Source: Morchella semilibera (taxonomy: Eukaryota > Ascomycota > Pezizomycetes > Pezizales > Morchellaceae). Taken from it: a stretch of DNA of 64,000 nucleotides. The translations under genes were made by a program, and so were the position numbers. Of this stretch, positions 1 to 12,756 are shown piece after piece (the stretch's first letter is position 1; each line of letters opens with the position of its first letter). The notes under the pieces were generated by a model, which was not told where the DNA came from, did not search any database, and saw only the letters and a program-made list of their open reading frames with translations. Where the stretch lies: the NCBI GenBank assembly GCA_009192285.1, contig WBVU01000012.1, forward strand, positions 1,798,001 through 1,862,000, given 5' to 3'.

Positions 1-1127
1 ACGGGCTAATTATCAGCTTGCCAGGGACTTGAAACTTAGCTAGCACCGCCTAGCGGAGACTGTTATTTACCAACGAAGTGTTTTCTTTGCCTCCCATCAC
101 TTGAGTATAATAACAATTAACAAGTACATGTATGTAGCTATTGCAATTGGTGAATATCAGACAACAGGTCACATGCTTGTTGGATGGGAGGGGATTCAAT
201 TATGTATAACATCTTATTAACGAAGGAAGTTTTAGATGGAGCGCATAAGGGGAGGCGACTGCATGATGTGGCGTATAACGCGTAAGTAAGACATTACGCA
301 TCATAGACCATGATATCCACGTTCTACGCCGCGAGCCACCTAGACCCTATACCTTAACCAAGAGTTCAACCCCTCTAACATAGACCTCCAGAAAAGGAGA
401 CATAAGCGCACCTCATGACCACACCCCCTCGCACCTCAGCGGTCTAGAGGCCTTTGCCAACGTTTGAAATATTTCATGACAGTCCCTATTCTCTTCAATT
501 GGCAATTCATAGAGTGCGTATATGAGAAGATATCTAGGATAGGAGAGGGGCGAAACTAGTAATTGCCCCCATCAATATCACCCGGTGCACATTAAAGCCA
601 CTAAATACCCAAATTGCAAAACAAAAAATGTTTTAGAAACCGAGAGAGATATTGTTCTTAGCTCTTCCTGCCAAACATGCACGGTTTAATTTATGTCAAT
701 CAACAGTATTTAGCCAATTGATAGGTCTAGGGTATAGCCACTGGTTTTATGGAGAGCCCTAGTTTAATTTGCGCAAATCCTCGGCCCGAGCCGTTCTCAT
801 GATCACAAGCGCCCGCGGTATATGGATGGTATCGGCTTGAACTCGCCATACCGACACCTTAGCCGGACGTTTTGAATTAAAAGATCCACGTCTCGGTAGA
901 TCTCAACCGAGTAATGGGACATGATCTACTCTAAATTAAAGGCATCATCTAACTAATCTATCCGGCTCGACCAAACCCAATCATCCAACCCAACCAGACA
1001 ACCAACAAACCAATCCCGATATCAACAAGTACGAGAAAAAAAAACAATTAGATATCGTATCTATGATATCTGTTATACCTCTAAGCAATCCAGAACGAAG
1101 AACAAAAAACGAAATAGTGGCGCCGCT
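1..1127. other. Intergenic, no gene seen
   Basis: I see no supported gene here. The stretch is AT-rich with scattered A runs and one TACATGTA palindrome at 125-132. Short reading frames near 1063-1362 run antisense to the thioesterase gene and show no family features. Confidence 0.5.
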
Positions 1128-2144
1128 CTATTTCTGCGGAACGATACTCATGAGAAGCTATCCAGTTTGTCAGTCTAGGTCCGAAATTCATACCAAGCTC
1201 AACAACACTCAACATACCTTAGCCTGCTTGGGCTCAATCATGAGCGCATTCGCCTCAACCATTACGACTGGCTCTTCTCCGTCCTTCGGCAGAGTCTCAA
1301 TGTGCCCCTCCACCCAGGCCTTACGCCCCTCCACCTTTACCGTCTTCGCCCTCAATACATAGTAGTTACCGGCCGGGGTAGGCTTCCGGTAGTTCATTGT
1401 CAAGCTCGCCGTCATGGCAATCTTGTTGGGCAGCGCGGGGAAGCAGCACCTCGCCAAACCCTCGTCTAGCAACGTCGCCAATAACCCACCGTGCACGATA
1501 CCAGGATGCCCACACAGATCCTCACCAAGGTACATGATGGTAGTCATTGACTTCCCCTCCTCCTCAGACCATGTGAAAGGTGGAACAACGATCCTGCCGG
1601 GCCCAGAAAGGACCCCGGAGGTGAGAGAGGATGGACGATAGGTGGGGAGAGCTTGAGGGTCGGGCGGGACTCGGTGAAGGCAGGGTTTGAGCGCAGAGAC
1701 AGCGTTAGAGGGTGCGAGTTGATTTTTTTTTCAATTTCTTTCTCGAGCTGACTGCTAGGTACAAATGCAGTGATAGACTCGGCGTCGCTAAGGGCAATGT
1801 ATTCTCGAGTAGCCATTATGATTGGGACGGTGGCGAGAATTGAGATAAGGATACCGGAGAAGAACCAAGTACGTTGGCGGAAATGGAAAGTGTCTTCGAG
1901 GATACGTGTTGTACGCTGATCTAGAGGTGAGTGACGGTTAGCGGGGCTATGCTTGATGCTGGGATAAATTTGGGTTTGTATTACAAAAGTTCCCCCAGGG
2001 AGTAGGATTCGAGGAAAATCTTCTGGAGAGTTGGGAAGGTCGTAGGTGTAGAGCTGATCTAGAAGGCGCTGCCGCTGCTGAAGCTGAAGCTGTGTATCTG
2101 AGAGCTGATGGGACAGAGGCCCGTAGGTGGGTAGATATAAACAT
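1128..2144 (-). CDS. HotDog (4HBT) thioesterase family protein, membrane-anchored, probably mitochondrial; one-base frameshift
   Basis: The model has three exons: 1985-2144, 1218-1920 and a tiny last exon 1128-1133 (AAA TAG). Introns are 1921-1984 (donor GTAATA, branch GCTAAC, acceptor CTCTAG) and 1134-1217 (donor GTATGT, acceptor GCAG). The first exon carries a basic, Ser/Arg/Ala-rich leader with RRFSS, like a mitochondrial presequence. Next comes a hydrophobic helix (WFFSGILISILATVPII) and then the HotDog domain with GEDLCGHPGIVHGG and LLDEGLARC, the usual signature of fungal 4HBT proteins thought to hydrolyse acyl-CoA. The frame is broken at a G4 run (1644-1647; C4 on the coding strand). 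Upstream of it reads SRPTLKLS, downstream YRPSSLTSGVLSGPGRIVVPP, both matching the family pattern. With one extra C the total is 870 nt (289 aa). The last two-codon exon is the weakest part; without it translation ends at 1209. The substrate is unknown. Confidence 0.8.
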
Positions 2145-5100
2145 GTTCGAAGAAGCTAGCCAGGAACCAAGGGAGACTGGATCTGGAAAGGCACGGTTGA
2201 CAGCGAACTGATTATCGTTGGGCTAGCTACTGTCGGTATCTCCTTGTCAGTCGGTGTCTGTGCAAATCGATTTCAGAGGTCAATAACAGATAGCTAGCTC
2301 TTCTGTTGAGAAGGCTCGGAATACAGTTTCGCCGCCGTAGAACCCAGATGTCTCTTTCGCGCACGCCTACACGTACCCTTAACCAAGCCCTCGGTATCCT
2401 ATAGCTATTTCCTGGAAGCCCTTTTGTTGACCCGGGAATAATTCCGCCTGCCAGGGGAGGGAAGGGGGGAAAATTGCTATAGAGAGCTATGGAGGTGGTT
2501 GAACAGTTCTGCAGGGTCCGTCCCGTCGACCGAGGGTCGTTGGGAATGCCTCGGTAGGAAGGACGGATCTAGGCCCGATTCGGATTAATTATCCGAGAGG
2601 GTTTTTTCCCTGCGTCTGACTCTCTGACTCTCGTCTTGATATCGCCGAGTTACTCTGCTGTAACAGTTGTGGGCTATGGAACCGTGGAACTCTGAATTCA
2701 TGAAGGCAAGAGGCAATTGATTGGCGAGTTATAATCAAGCTTGCAAGTATTTGTATTTGTATACAATTGTAGTACATACACAACGTTTCTATTGACATAA
2801 CGCGTTGTGTCGTTGTTGGATAGGACGAAATATCACCAACGTAATCTAGCAAATACCGATTAATCGAACTCTCAACAACCGCTCATTCGGCAGCCGCAAC
2901 CCCATCTCGGAGCGACTGAAGTCTTAGCAGCTGCGGCCCGCAAATTATCAGTTCAGGAAAATTTTCGCGGGGGGGTACCGGTGGGAATGAAGCATGTGAG
3001 GCTTGGTCTCAAGGTCATGGGCCCCACTTGTGTTCGAGTCAGTACGTAAAGAAGATGCGGGCGATGAAGTTCAATTGAATAATGTCGTCTCGTTGGCGCT
3101 AGCCTAGAAATACTATGTTGTTTGTCATCTACCTACATGTAGATTTGCGCACAATTACTCTGGAAACCTAACCCTGGATCTATGCTTGGTTGTACAAAAC
3201 GCCATAATCAATTAATCAATTGTTAATTATTTATATTCGTTCGTACCCTCCCTAGGTATCGATTCCGGCGCCCAACAAACAGGGGGACAACTTTGTTGAA
3301 AGCCCCCATGGCTATGAACATGACTGTACGTGCTTCGAGTATATATACATGTATCTATGTGATTAAATTCTCATGATCATATATTGGCGTTGTTGCTGTT
3401 GGCGAGGCATTCGTGGGAATAACTAATTTCCCGGCTCGGTGTTGATAGAGAAATTTTTGAGACTGCTATATTCTCGGGTTTCTTTTTGTAGGTGAGTAAT
3501 TGTGATAGACCCCACATCGATCACCATACAAGGCTGGGGGTAGAGTATGGCCGATACCACTGAAGTGGGTGTCTTATTGTCGGCAGTTCGGCCACCGGCA
3601 AGTGTAAGTTAAGGGTCGCTGGAAGATATTGTATGGTATTACACCCCATTACGTTTACGTCTTACAGTCTTTCTATCTTATAAACGACTGTACCTGCGGG
3701 TGCTCTACTCGCAATATTAAAACAACCCCAAGAAGCTAAGTCGGGGTATATCGGCAAATGACCCGTAACAGTTAAAATGGGCATATATGGGCCGAAGCAC
3801 AAAACCACAAAATCTATACTTTCCCGCCTGAGTCACAGATTATCACTCGACACTATCAACGCGCAAGAACGAGTCTTGTGGGATAACCTGAAGAACGAAC
3901 ATTGTCTGTGAATGCATTGAAGGTGCATTGAATGCAACGAAGGATATTAATGCATCACAGCAACGAATTTACTGATGACACCAACAAATTTACTGATACT
4001 TTAGCTGTGAATAGTCAATAGCATGCCTGAAATGATTGAAATCATATCAATTTATAGCATGGCGTAATAGATTAGCTTTTCAGTAATAATGGTTAAGGTT
4101 CAATTCCATGACGGTTTTCTTTTTTTTTTTCAGGAAATTTTCCATGTCCTGATTAGGTTGATGCGTTAGCTGGGATTTTGATGTATTGTGAAATGATACA
4201 TTTTAGATGCATATGCTGATTCACTACGTGGGGTGGTAGAGATAACTATAAAGGGTCACAGAATTGAAATCCCTTGTCTTATTTCTCCTATGTGTGCATG
4301 TGTGGTGTAAGGCGGTGCTGAAGCCACATATTCCCCATACAAATTTTGGTTGCAACGAAGATTTCCGGTTATTTCTGACAGCCAACAATACGTTGATCAG
4401 GCCGACTTCCTCGTTGTAATCACGAAGCATTAATTCTATACTATACCTTAAACAGTTAAGGAACTAGTCCCGATATAGAGTGGTACCAGGAAGGGAGATA
4501 GAGGAATACTGGGAAGGGAGTGAAGGACAAACACGTACACCCACAGTCAGATCAACTAACTGCTATATAATCTCATATATCATCCTTGAACCCTCAAGAA
4601 CTCATATCATATAATACAGCTACCTTTAGATACTCATTCCAGAAGCTTTGACGACTGATCAACATAAATAGACTGGACAGTATATATATTCCTCTCCTAT
4701 CTGGTTAGCTAATGTGTGGACAAACAGATGGATATTCAAGTCAGAATAGGTATCGAATTTCGAATTTCCTAACTACAGTGGGCGGCCGGAGGCCGCACTA
4801 TATACACTTGTAATTATATCAAGTTATATTATACATCGAGTGCTCTTTAGGTGGCTGAGAAGGGCCTCTATCAGCAGAGAAGCAAGGTCCGTTTATAGAT
4901 GGCCCACATCTCCCACGGCTATCAGTGGGAGAAGGGGGGAGTCCGCGCCGCCGGGTTCTTATTTATATATGCCCGGGTACGGTTGTTGGCCAGACGGTTA
5001 ATTACACCCCGCGAAATCACTGCAACGGCCCGCGCGCGGCCCAAGGGAAAGAAGAAGAAAGGGAAATGGCGATGGGGGGCGGGCACAGGTAAAGAATAGT

Positions 5101-8099
5101 TCTCGCAGAGACCCCTTTGATATTTCCTCCATCGGACACTAATGACCAGGGGCTTCCTAGGGTGCCCGAAGGTTCTACAGGTACTTGTGCAGCGAGTATT
5201 TACCATGAATGTTGGCGCGAAGATTTGACCACAAGATTAGGCCACTAAGGTCGGTGTAGCCTTCGCCTCTGGCCCTGTGGCTCGGTACGTATGTCCTCCA
5301 ACATCTAGGTCTACTTGTCGTCCACAACTTGCAATCGACTTTAGGGATTCGGATGATCACGAAACTTAAGCCCTATACTACCCTCTCCAAGGTACGTCCC
5401 CGGCGGCCATCATCGGCGACATCATGCGAGCCCAAGACCCCCGCTGAACGGACGGCCATCCCTGCCGGGCTCCGGGCCACCAACGGGCTCCAAAGCTCAC
5501 GAACCGGAAATATGTTAATCACCGCGCCGCTCATATATGTATAGAGCTTGCACCCCCACCACCTTACAATTACTCCACCTGTTGCATCCGGAGTGATATA
5601 CGGGGTTTGGCGAGATCTGTCTGGGTATCCCTTAAGTTGTCAATGCTGACCCCTTATAATAGCGGTTTGGAATTTGTATAGAGGGTCGATTATTTGATAA
5701 AGAGATAACAGGATCTGTTGGCAACTTTTGTTTCCCCTTGGGGGTCAGCATTCTACTGACAGCTTGGAAGGAACAACCACAGGTTCAGGTTGAAAAATGA
5801 ATTGCACTAGCTAGAATACTTTCACTTCACTATTTTTCTTAGTTGGCGCATGATTGGGCACAAAGTCAGCTGATGGTTTAGGCGTAGCTATAGTTGCCAC
5901 ACAAAATACCAACAGACTTTGTCTCCATGCGAGTAGACAAATGCAAACGGAGGTTTTTGAAGACAGGGTTTAGGATAGTTCTCAAGCGGCAGTGTAGTTT
6001 GGTTATCAAGATGAATATATTAGGTGGGGGTGTGTAGGTAGGACCTACTTTTCAAAATTGACATGCCAAGCCTAACTTGGAGTTACAGTCGAATCTCCCA
6101 TAAGGGCACCCCCTATAAGAATAATTACCCTGTAAGGGTGTGTCCATGGCACCAATCTTTAGTCCTAACGTTATATCCTTATAGAGATATTGGACTAACT
6201 ATATACAGAAAACAAAACAGAGCCTTACACAAAATTTCCCATAAACCTCTGCTGCCAAATGGACCCTTGATTAAAACCAACACCACTACCACAGCTGCCA
6301 CAAACAGTACCGAGACCCACCGCCTTCTAGGCCCACGACTAAACTTGGTGTGTACTTGCTTATGGTTTACAACCGCTCAGAGGATCTTCCGGGACGCCGA
6401 AGGGATATTGATAGGATGCCGGCCAGTAGCAGGCCGAGACACACTCAGAATCCGGTGCACTACAGCCTTGGCAGCTTTTCACTGGAAAAACGCTATTTGG
6501 GGGGGTTTCTGGTACTGTAATCCTAGTCCTGTCATTACCCTAAGCTATATACCAAGAGCCTGGTTTGTATAATACGCAGTGCACCAGCTAGGTTCTGAAC
6601 ATGTTTTGGCGGCGTGCCAGATAACTACTACATGTAGTTGCCGGGGGAATTCTAGCACCTGGCCAGTGGTCGAGTGGGCACAACACATGGTGCGGTAAGT
6701 GTGTCGAAACTCATTTTGTCAACAGTGGTAAATTATTTTACCACCGGTGGTATAAGCATTGAATTTCAGTCCCTGCGCCAATATAATGCCGAGTTTCAGT
6801 CTCTATGGCGCTGCACTATACCACATCATATTAACCATTAATACAATGCCAGTGGCGATTACTGCTTGTTTGCATGACCTAATCTAATCGTCCTACCTAT
6901 GATTGCCCCTGAAGCTGTAAGCATGGACCAACAAAACTGTATCAGGGTACCTATGTATGTACTTACCTGTACCTATAACGGATTACTCACATAGGGATTC
7001 TCGGGGGCCACATTGAACCCACCCAGGTATGCACTGGTATGGTAGAGTATGGGGCTATAAAGAAGCTTAATGCCAGGACCAGGTTGCATGATTGGTTCGG
7101 TTGCCTGATAGACAGTGGTGCGTCTATTCCAGTATGTGCCCACCGGAACAGAGCATGCGCACAGAGTGCAGTATCATTATCGAAACGTGTATCCTACATG
7201 ACCCATCACACCAACCCCTAACCAAACGTTAGTCCTCCAGGCGTGGGAATCGAGCCCACCCCACTGGCTGGGGGAACCTCTCCTCCACGACCACCCCATC
7301 CCCCCCCCAACGCATGCTGGTGGCGCACTTCTTTGCTCCCCCCCCCATCACCCGCCATCACTCGACACAACCCCGGTCCGTCTTGGCGCCCTTCTCCCGT
7401 TCGGGGACATTCTTACATGTATCTATCTAGGGCGTGTAGCACGGGCGCTCATACGAGGCTGGCCGGGTGTGGGGAGGGGTGGTTGGGGTATGTATGTAGG
7501 ATAACACCTGATCGCCCCCCCTTTCCCCAGCCGTGCACGCACGCAAATTTTGGCACTAGATTAACCGATTATCCGACATGATTGTAAGCGAAGGTCGATG
7601 CAGAATGGGGGAGGGGGCACTACAGATAGATCGGCTAGGCTTTTTTTTTCTCGTGATGACAAAAACTGGCTTCTGATTTTTTGCTCGAGAAAACATATGT
7701 ACTTAAGTATGTACGTACAGAGAGAGTCGAATGTCTCGAGGAACTCTCCCCCCCCCCCCGCCCCTCCCCCTTCTCCCCATGGTGGCATTATCACTTACAT
7801 GCGGCCCCCATACTGCAGGGGCCAGTGTTACACTAGATCGGTTAATCAATGCAGTAGGTTTAGTGATATGAGTGTAGACTACATGTAGATAAACTACATA
7901 TCTAAGGTATAATCCTATCTGAATACATACACGAAAAAGAAAAAAAAATAGCGTCACATTACGGACATACAGTAGCCCCTGTAAAGGTATCCTCGGTTAT
8001 CTATTTACATCTCCATTATTAGATCCGGAGCTGCTCTCTCCAGAGAAATATATATATAACATATATAATATATATATATAAATTAAAAACGGCCAACTA
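2145..8099. other. Long gene-poor stretch
   Basis: No gene can be supported here. Contents include TACATGTA palindromes at 3134, 3346, 6629, 7414 and 7880, a direct degenerate repeat around 3905-4000 (GAATGCATTGAAGG-like and CAAATTTACTGAT-like units), a short perfect hairpin at 6725-6744, C-rich runs near 7290-7350 and 7747-7760, and an (AT)n tract at 8045-8085. Open frames such as 6063-6572 have no recognisable domain or codon pattern. A tRNA-like T-arm at about 7240-7262 lacks the rest of a tRNA. Confidence 0.5.
6725..6750. repeat. Small hairpin with adjacent palindrome
   Basis: GTGGTAAA at 6725-6732 and TTTACCAC at 6737-6744 form a perfect 8-bp stem with a 4-nt loop. The overlapping CCACCGGTGG at 6741-6750 is itself palindromic. 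It lies in a gene-free region and its function is unknown. Confidence 0.5.
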
Positions 8100-9037
8100 T
8101 TACCCCCCCACTCCCCTCCCCCGCTCCACATCCCCCTCCCCAATCTCCGCAATGGTCTCCATCTCTCTCTCCCGTTCCCGTTCATCCCCCGCCTCCGTTA
8201 GTGCTAGCTCAGTATCTGTCCATAGCGTATACCCTACTGACAGATCAGGTTCCCTCTCCTGCTGCTCCTCAATCCACCGTTTCACATTTTCATTATTCGG
8301 ATCCCGCATCTGTGGCGGATAATCGGGTGCGTCAGGGCTCATCGGCAACCCGTCGGGACCCACGACAATCACCATCGCATTTCGTGTCTCGTATATATTC
8401 TGCGTGAGCTGGATGCGCCGCCGCCGTCGCATTATAAACCACATACCTACACCGATGGCGACAACGCCGGCGATGGATAGAGTGACGGAGAGGGCAATTG
8501 TGCGTGGATTGCTGTCGTTGGAGGAGGAGGAGGCGGAGGCGGGGAGTGGGGTGCCGGTGGTGGTAGGGGTAGCGTGTTGGTGAGCGTGGGGGCGGCGGAG
8601 AGCGTGACGGGGTCGGTGGTGCTGCTATTTCCGCTGACAGTTGCGGTAGTAGTAGCGACGGTAAAGTTACCAGAGTACGCGGTTGAGGCAAGGTTGTATT
8701 CTGAGTTTGTGCTGATGACGGCCGTTGCTGTGAAGGCGGCCACGGTGCTATTACAAACGCCATCTACGTACCGCCATTGCCCCAGCGAGCGTCCAAATGC
8801 ATCTGCAGTAAATCCCAGTGTACTACATCCAGGGTTACATGCTGCGAATAGTATTGCAGCGTCACAGTAGCAGGTTTGTACGGATATGTCGAGCGCGGCC
8901 CACGCGGCGTCGTCGTGCGGAGTACTGCCCGTGCACTGGTTGATGCCTGAGTCACGGGTGCATGCCTTGAAACAGGTTTCCTGCGCTGATACAATGCAGG
9001 CCGCTATCAGGAGGATGAGGGGGCCTAACGGCTTCAT
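8100..9037 (-). CDS. Secreted single-pass membrane protein with eight-cysteine (CFEM-like) ectodomain; one-base frameshift
   Basis: I chose the start at 9037 because it places a clean signal peptide (MKPLGPLILLIAACIVSAQ) at the N-terminus; an in-frame ATG at 9070 would add 11 residues before it. The ectodomain has eight cysteines spaced C-x3-C-x8-C-x20-C-x-C-x8-C-x3-C-x23-C. This resembles the CFEM order (paired C-x-C in the middle) but with a longer third gap, so CFEM identity is an inference. A Ser/Thr/Pro-rich stalk with NxS/T sites follows, then one transmembrane helix (IALSVTLSIAGVVAIGVG), a stop-transfer RRRRR and a cytosolic tail of about 100 residues with VGPDGLPMSPDAPDYPP and an acidic end. 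The stalk and the transmembrane segment are in different frames. A G5 run at 8588-8592 is the likeliest site of a missing base, which makes the total 939 nt (312 aa). It may be a cell-surface sensor or adhesin; the ligand is unknown. Confidence 0.65.
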
Positions 9038-12000
9038 TTTTCGGTTTGCTAAAGAGGTGAGAGGTGACATGTAGCTAACATACGCCTTGTTGCACTGGGT
9101 GGTGCCGAAAGGTTCTAGAAAAATGATATGGGGGACATGTTAAGCTTATATTCAAAGCCTGTATAGGGGTGTGATCGGAGGCGAAGAGTAAATAAAAATG
9201 ATGGAGGGTGAGAAGATGCTATATATCCTGCCGTATGCAAAATAATCAAATTTCGCGATACGGCAAAAGCCGTGCAGATTATTTATATCAATTCGGCAGA
9301 CACAAAACCTAATTCAGCACCAGTTTCCTGCCTCATTGGACGAATTGAGTAGGTAGTCACAGACCGGAGGTGGGCGGATGTATGTACGCCGCTGGCTGCA
9401 GAGGAAACTGGTTATATTAACTAGCAACCCTTGCAGTCTGTCTGATTAGCGACCCTTCTGTACGACGATAACTGTATTTCCCTACCGGATTCAAAGACTC
9501 AGAGCCCCGGGTTTAGATCAGATATCGGCCGCGAGATTCCTGAGCGGCCGTTTCCCTCTCGTTTCTGTCAACCGCATTCGAGAACTCCGATCGAATTAGG
9601 GGCGAAATCAGCACCGTCCATAATGTGGTGGAAGTGCAGATCTAGAGTTGTCGTTACGGATAAAAGCAGATGCGCATGTGGAGGGGTGTGCCTAATGACA
9701 TTCACCCTTCAAGGCTTACTTATCCGACACCCGCTACTGTGCCCGAGTAATGTAACACATCGTGCCCAAAAAGTAATCAAGGATTAATTCCTGTTTAGTA
9801 ATCTAACCTAATTTACAGCATTTGTAAGTAGCCGCACAGCCCAGAAAAGTACTCGAGGTAGCATTGTATTTACTATTTTAAGGGTTTTGACGCACCCTGC
9901 CTGCCTGTCTGCTAGGCGAAGTCGATCTGGGTCGGATCGATCTTGGGTGATTGCGTGTTTTGTGGCTTCGGAACGGAGAATAGAGTTGAAAGTGAAGATG
10001 GTTCGGGCGAGAACCAGTGATGCTGATGCTGATGTTGATGCTGATGCTGATGCTGATGCTGTTTGGGTTCGGAGAGAGTGTTGTAAGCAGATGATTGTCT
10101 CTCTCTCTTTGCCTGGTTACACAACGCTAAACAGAGTTGCACCCCAACTTAATTCTCTGGTAGGGCGGAGTCTAGCGTGCGTATTGAAACCCTCAAAGCG
10201 ACATCAGAAGTTTATGCATTGTATATACGTATATATACTACACTTCCTAGAATAGTTTCATAACCATGACAAGACTCGTGGTAAGGCCGCCGTAAATACG
10301 CTACGACTCGCCATGAACTGAACCGACTTATGGTTCGCTAAGTTTGACCCCAGTATTCGGAGTAGGGTTAGGGTTTTCTACTAGGAAACGCCCCACCACG
10401 GTTATTCCCCCCCGCGTCCGTAACCGGATATTCGGCCGGCATCCAGATCCATAGACGTGGTATATACTGTAGAATACACGTAGTGCTGGAGACTGTCTTG
10501 CTTGGCCCATGCACTACGGATTCGGATTCCCGGGTCTCGTATTTTTCACCGCAGCTGCTGCTTGTTATACTGGTGCCCTGACATGATACTTCGAATGCCC
10601 CAGTGCTGCTGGTGGTCGATGTCTCGGCTGTTGGTGAGTATGGAGGGATTGGGGGAGGATGAGACCCGAGCAGCTGATGGGGTGGATAAAAAACTATTTG
10701 AATCCCGGACGTATTGACCAATAAACCAACCGGGACCCCCCATCTGGAGTCACGAATTCTCACTCGGTACGAATATATTGCGGGATAACTCATGTACCAT
10801 CTGACGTAGGAATCCTTGTCTCGGGAATAATATCTTCATTCTAAGCAACTCGGAACCCCGTGGGTTTTCGGTGTGTGCACGTACTTACGTATTATACGTT
10901 AGCTTCTATTTACCACCACCACCACCACGATTGTTCTGCGTCCTCACAGCGTCCCTATGCGTCTCGACGCTATCTTGTTAATGGCTACATGGATTTTCAA
11001 GGCCCCTGATCGACTAGGCCACCACAAACAAACCGTCGATCATAATGGGAAAAACTTTTTAACTCAGTGTAGTCCACAAGTACGAGCGTCCCTAACGCCC
11101 CGCGATCGATGACTGCATGCATATCCCCGATGCCATACAACGCCAGTCCCCCAGAAGCCGGCCAAGAAAACCCCCGGCGATAATATAACCCCATTGCACC
11201 ATCCGACAATTGGTGGGGATAACCGGCCCTGAAAGGAATTAGGCCCCATAAATTTGGGGAGGGTGGGGGGGGGGATGTACTCCACGAACCCGCCCCACCT
11301 CGACGAAAGAAGCGGTAGCACCGCACTCCGAGGACGCCGGACGTGCGAGGGATCGAGGACACAGGGTCCAACGGGGACAAGACATGGCTATAGTCCGTCC
11401 CCGCGGAGGTCACTTTGCCTCCGGTCTGTCTAGGAGGCGCGTATGTACGCGGGACATGTCAAAGCCAACCAACACTTGAAGGGATTATACCTTCCACGGA
11501 TCGTGTGAGTGGCTTTCTACCGACCGTGCCGTGATCAGTGGCCTCTAGGGGTCCATACGCTGCTGTGGGGACCCGGCCTATTATCCTACAAATCCAGCAC
11601 CCCCATGGTGATAGCTAGGCGTGTATAGCCTTGATGCCATGACCAGTGACCAGTGGTCTGTGTCTGTGTCTGGCTGGGCCCGGGTCGGTGTCTGTGTCAT
11701 AAGCGGGTCCGGGTGAGGACATGTACGTATAGGAACCTGTCTATAGACTCTACACCCATCTGTGATCCCCACTAGGACGGAGTGATCGCCCAGAGAAGCC
11801 CCACCGTGACCGTGGCATAGTAACGGCCACACACAAGAGGCCGATACTACCGTGGAATACAGACGGGACGGCCGAACACGAGCTCCACGGCTACATTCCT
11901 GGCCGGCACCCCCCACTCCATAACAGGAAGAGCCTGGGAATAGGAAATGGAGAGAAATTTTATAGCGACAGGCCATGGGCCCGATAACGCACGTACAGCG

Positions 12001-12756
12001 AGGGTCGGTCCTAGCCTGGCCGGGACCCCATACATGACATGGGGCCTCTATCCCAGCTACATGTAGATATAGAGACCGAGAGGATATACCCAATTCCTAC
12101 CCTTGTACGCCCCGGGCCGTCTCCTACGACTCCAACGAGCTACCACGACGGCCTCCACTTTTCTTTGCTCTGCTATTTGGCGTACGGTGCAGCAGGCCGG
12201 GAGCGGTACGGACAAGGCTACCATTGGCCAAACTAGAGGGCATATCTGTCCCAGCTTAGGCGCTCCAGCGCCCGCCCCGGTCCAGGATCACGGCCTATCA
12301 CTGGCGCACCGAGTGATAGACCGTGACTGACGTTCCCGTGTCGGGACCAGGGGCTAGGACAGATGCACTAACATCCCCCCCCCACCCCCCCAAACTCTAC
12401 AATCCTCACCAATACTAATGGAGAATATTCTGACCTGGTGGGGTATTTGAATCCCTTATTTGGGTCGTTAACAGCAGCCGATAAACACACACAAGATAAA
12501 AAAATGCGGAAACGAACGAACAGCCCGGCCATCCAACCCGCCAAAGACCCAGCCAACCCGCGACCAAAAAAAGGGGGGAGAGGAAAGATATGGGACAGTA
12601 GGCAGAAAAGAAAGACTAAACCTACAGAACCGGAAAGGGAAAGCGCACACAGAAAAAGGAAAAACATCCCATCATCACCGCCGTTCCCCACAAAAAAAGA
12701 AAAGAAAAGAAACGACCGAAAAGAAAATCTATATACACAGCCCCCACCTCCCCGCA
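9038..12756. other. Intergenic, with GC-rich block at about 10.4-12.4 kb
   Basis: No gene is recognised. A hexanucleotide GATGCT microsatellite lies at 10018-10061 and a short telomere-like TAGGGTTAGGG at 10363-10374. From about 10.4 to 12.4 kb base composition shifts to GC-rich with several overlapping minus-strand frames (for example 10997-11413 and 11581-12093). They contain no domain I know and many Gly/Pro/Trp/Cys codons, so I read them as chance frames in GC-rich DNA. A run of GTGTCTGTGTCTGG-type units sits at 11655-11700. Confidence 0.45.
10018..10061. repeat. GATGCT hexanucleotide microsatellite
   Basis: About seven copies of GATGCT, one interrupted as GATGTT, are seen directly. It lies outside any supported gene. 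Confidence 0.85.

Noticed and set aside
6063-6572. A 169-residue plus-strand frame
   Set aside because: It shows no domain, no intron signals and an irregular composition; most likely chance.
7039-7221. A short frame containing LIDSGAS, like a retroelement aspartic protease
   Set aside because: Only the short motif matches; no reverse transcriptase, integrase or LTR is visible around it.
7230-7290. A tRNA-like T-arm (GGGCTCGATTCCCAC on the minus strand)
   Set aside because: No matching acceptor stem, D-arm or anticodon arm is found in the neighbouring sequence.
11581-12093. A 170-residue minus-strand frame in the GC-rich block
   Set aside because: Gly, Cys, Trp and Arg-rich with no conserved pattern; overlapping frames are equally open, which is typical of GC-rich non-coding DNA.
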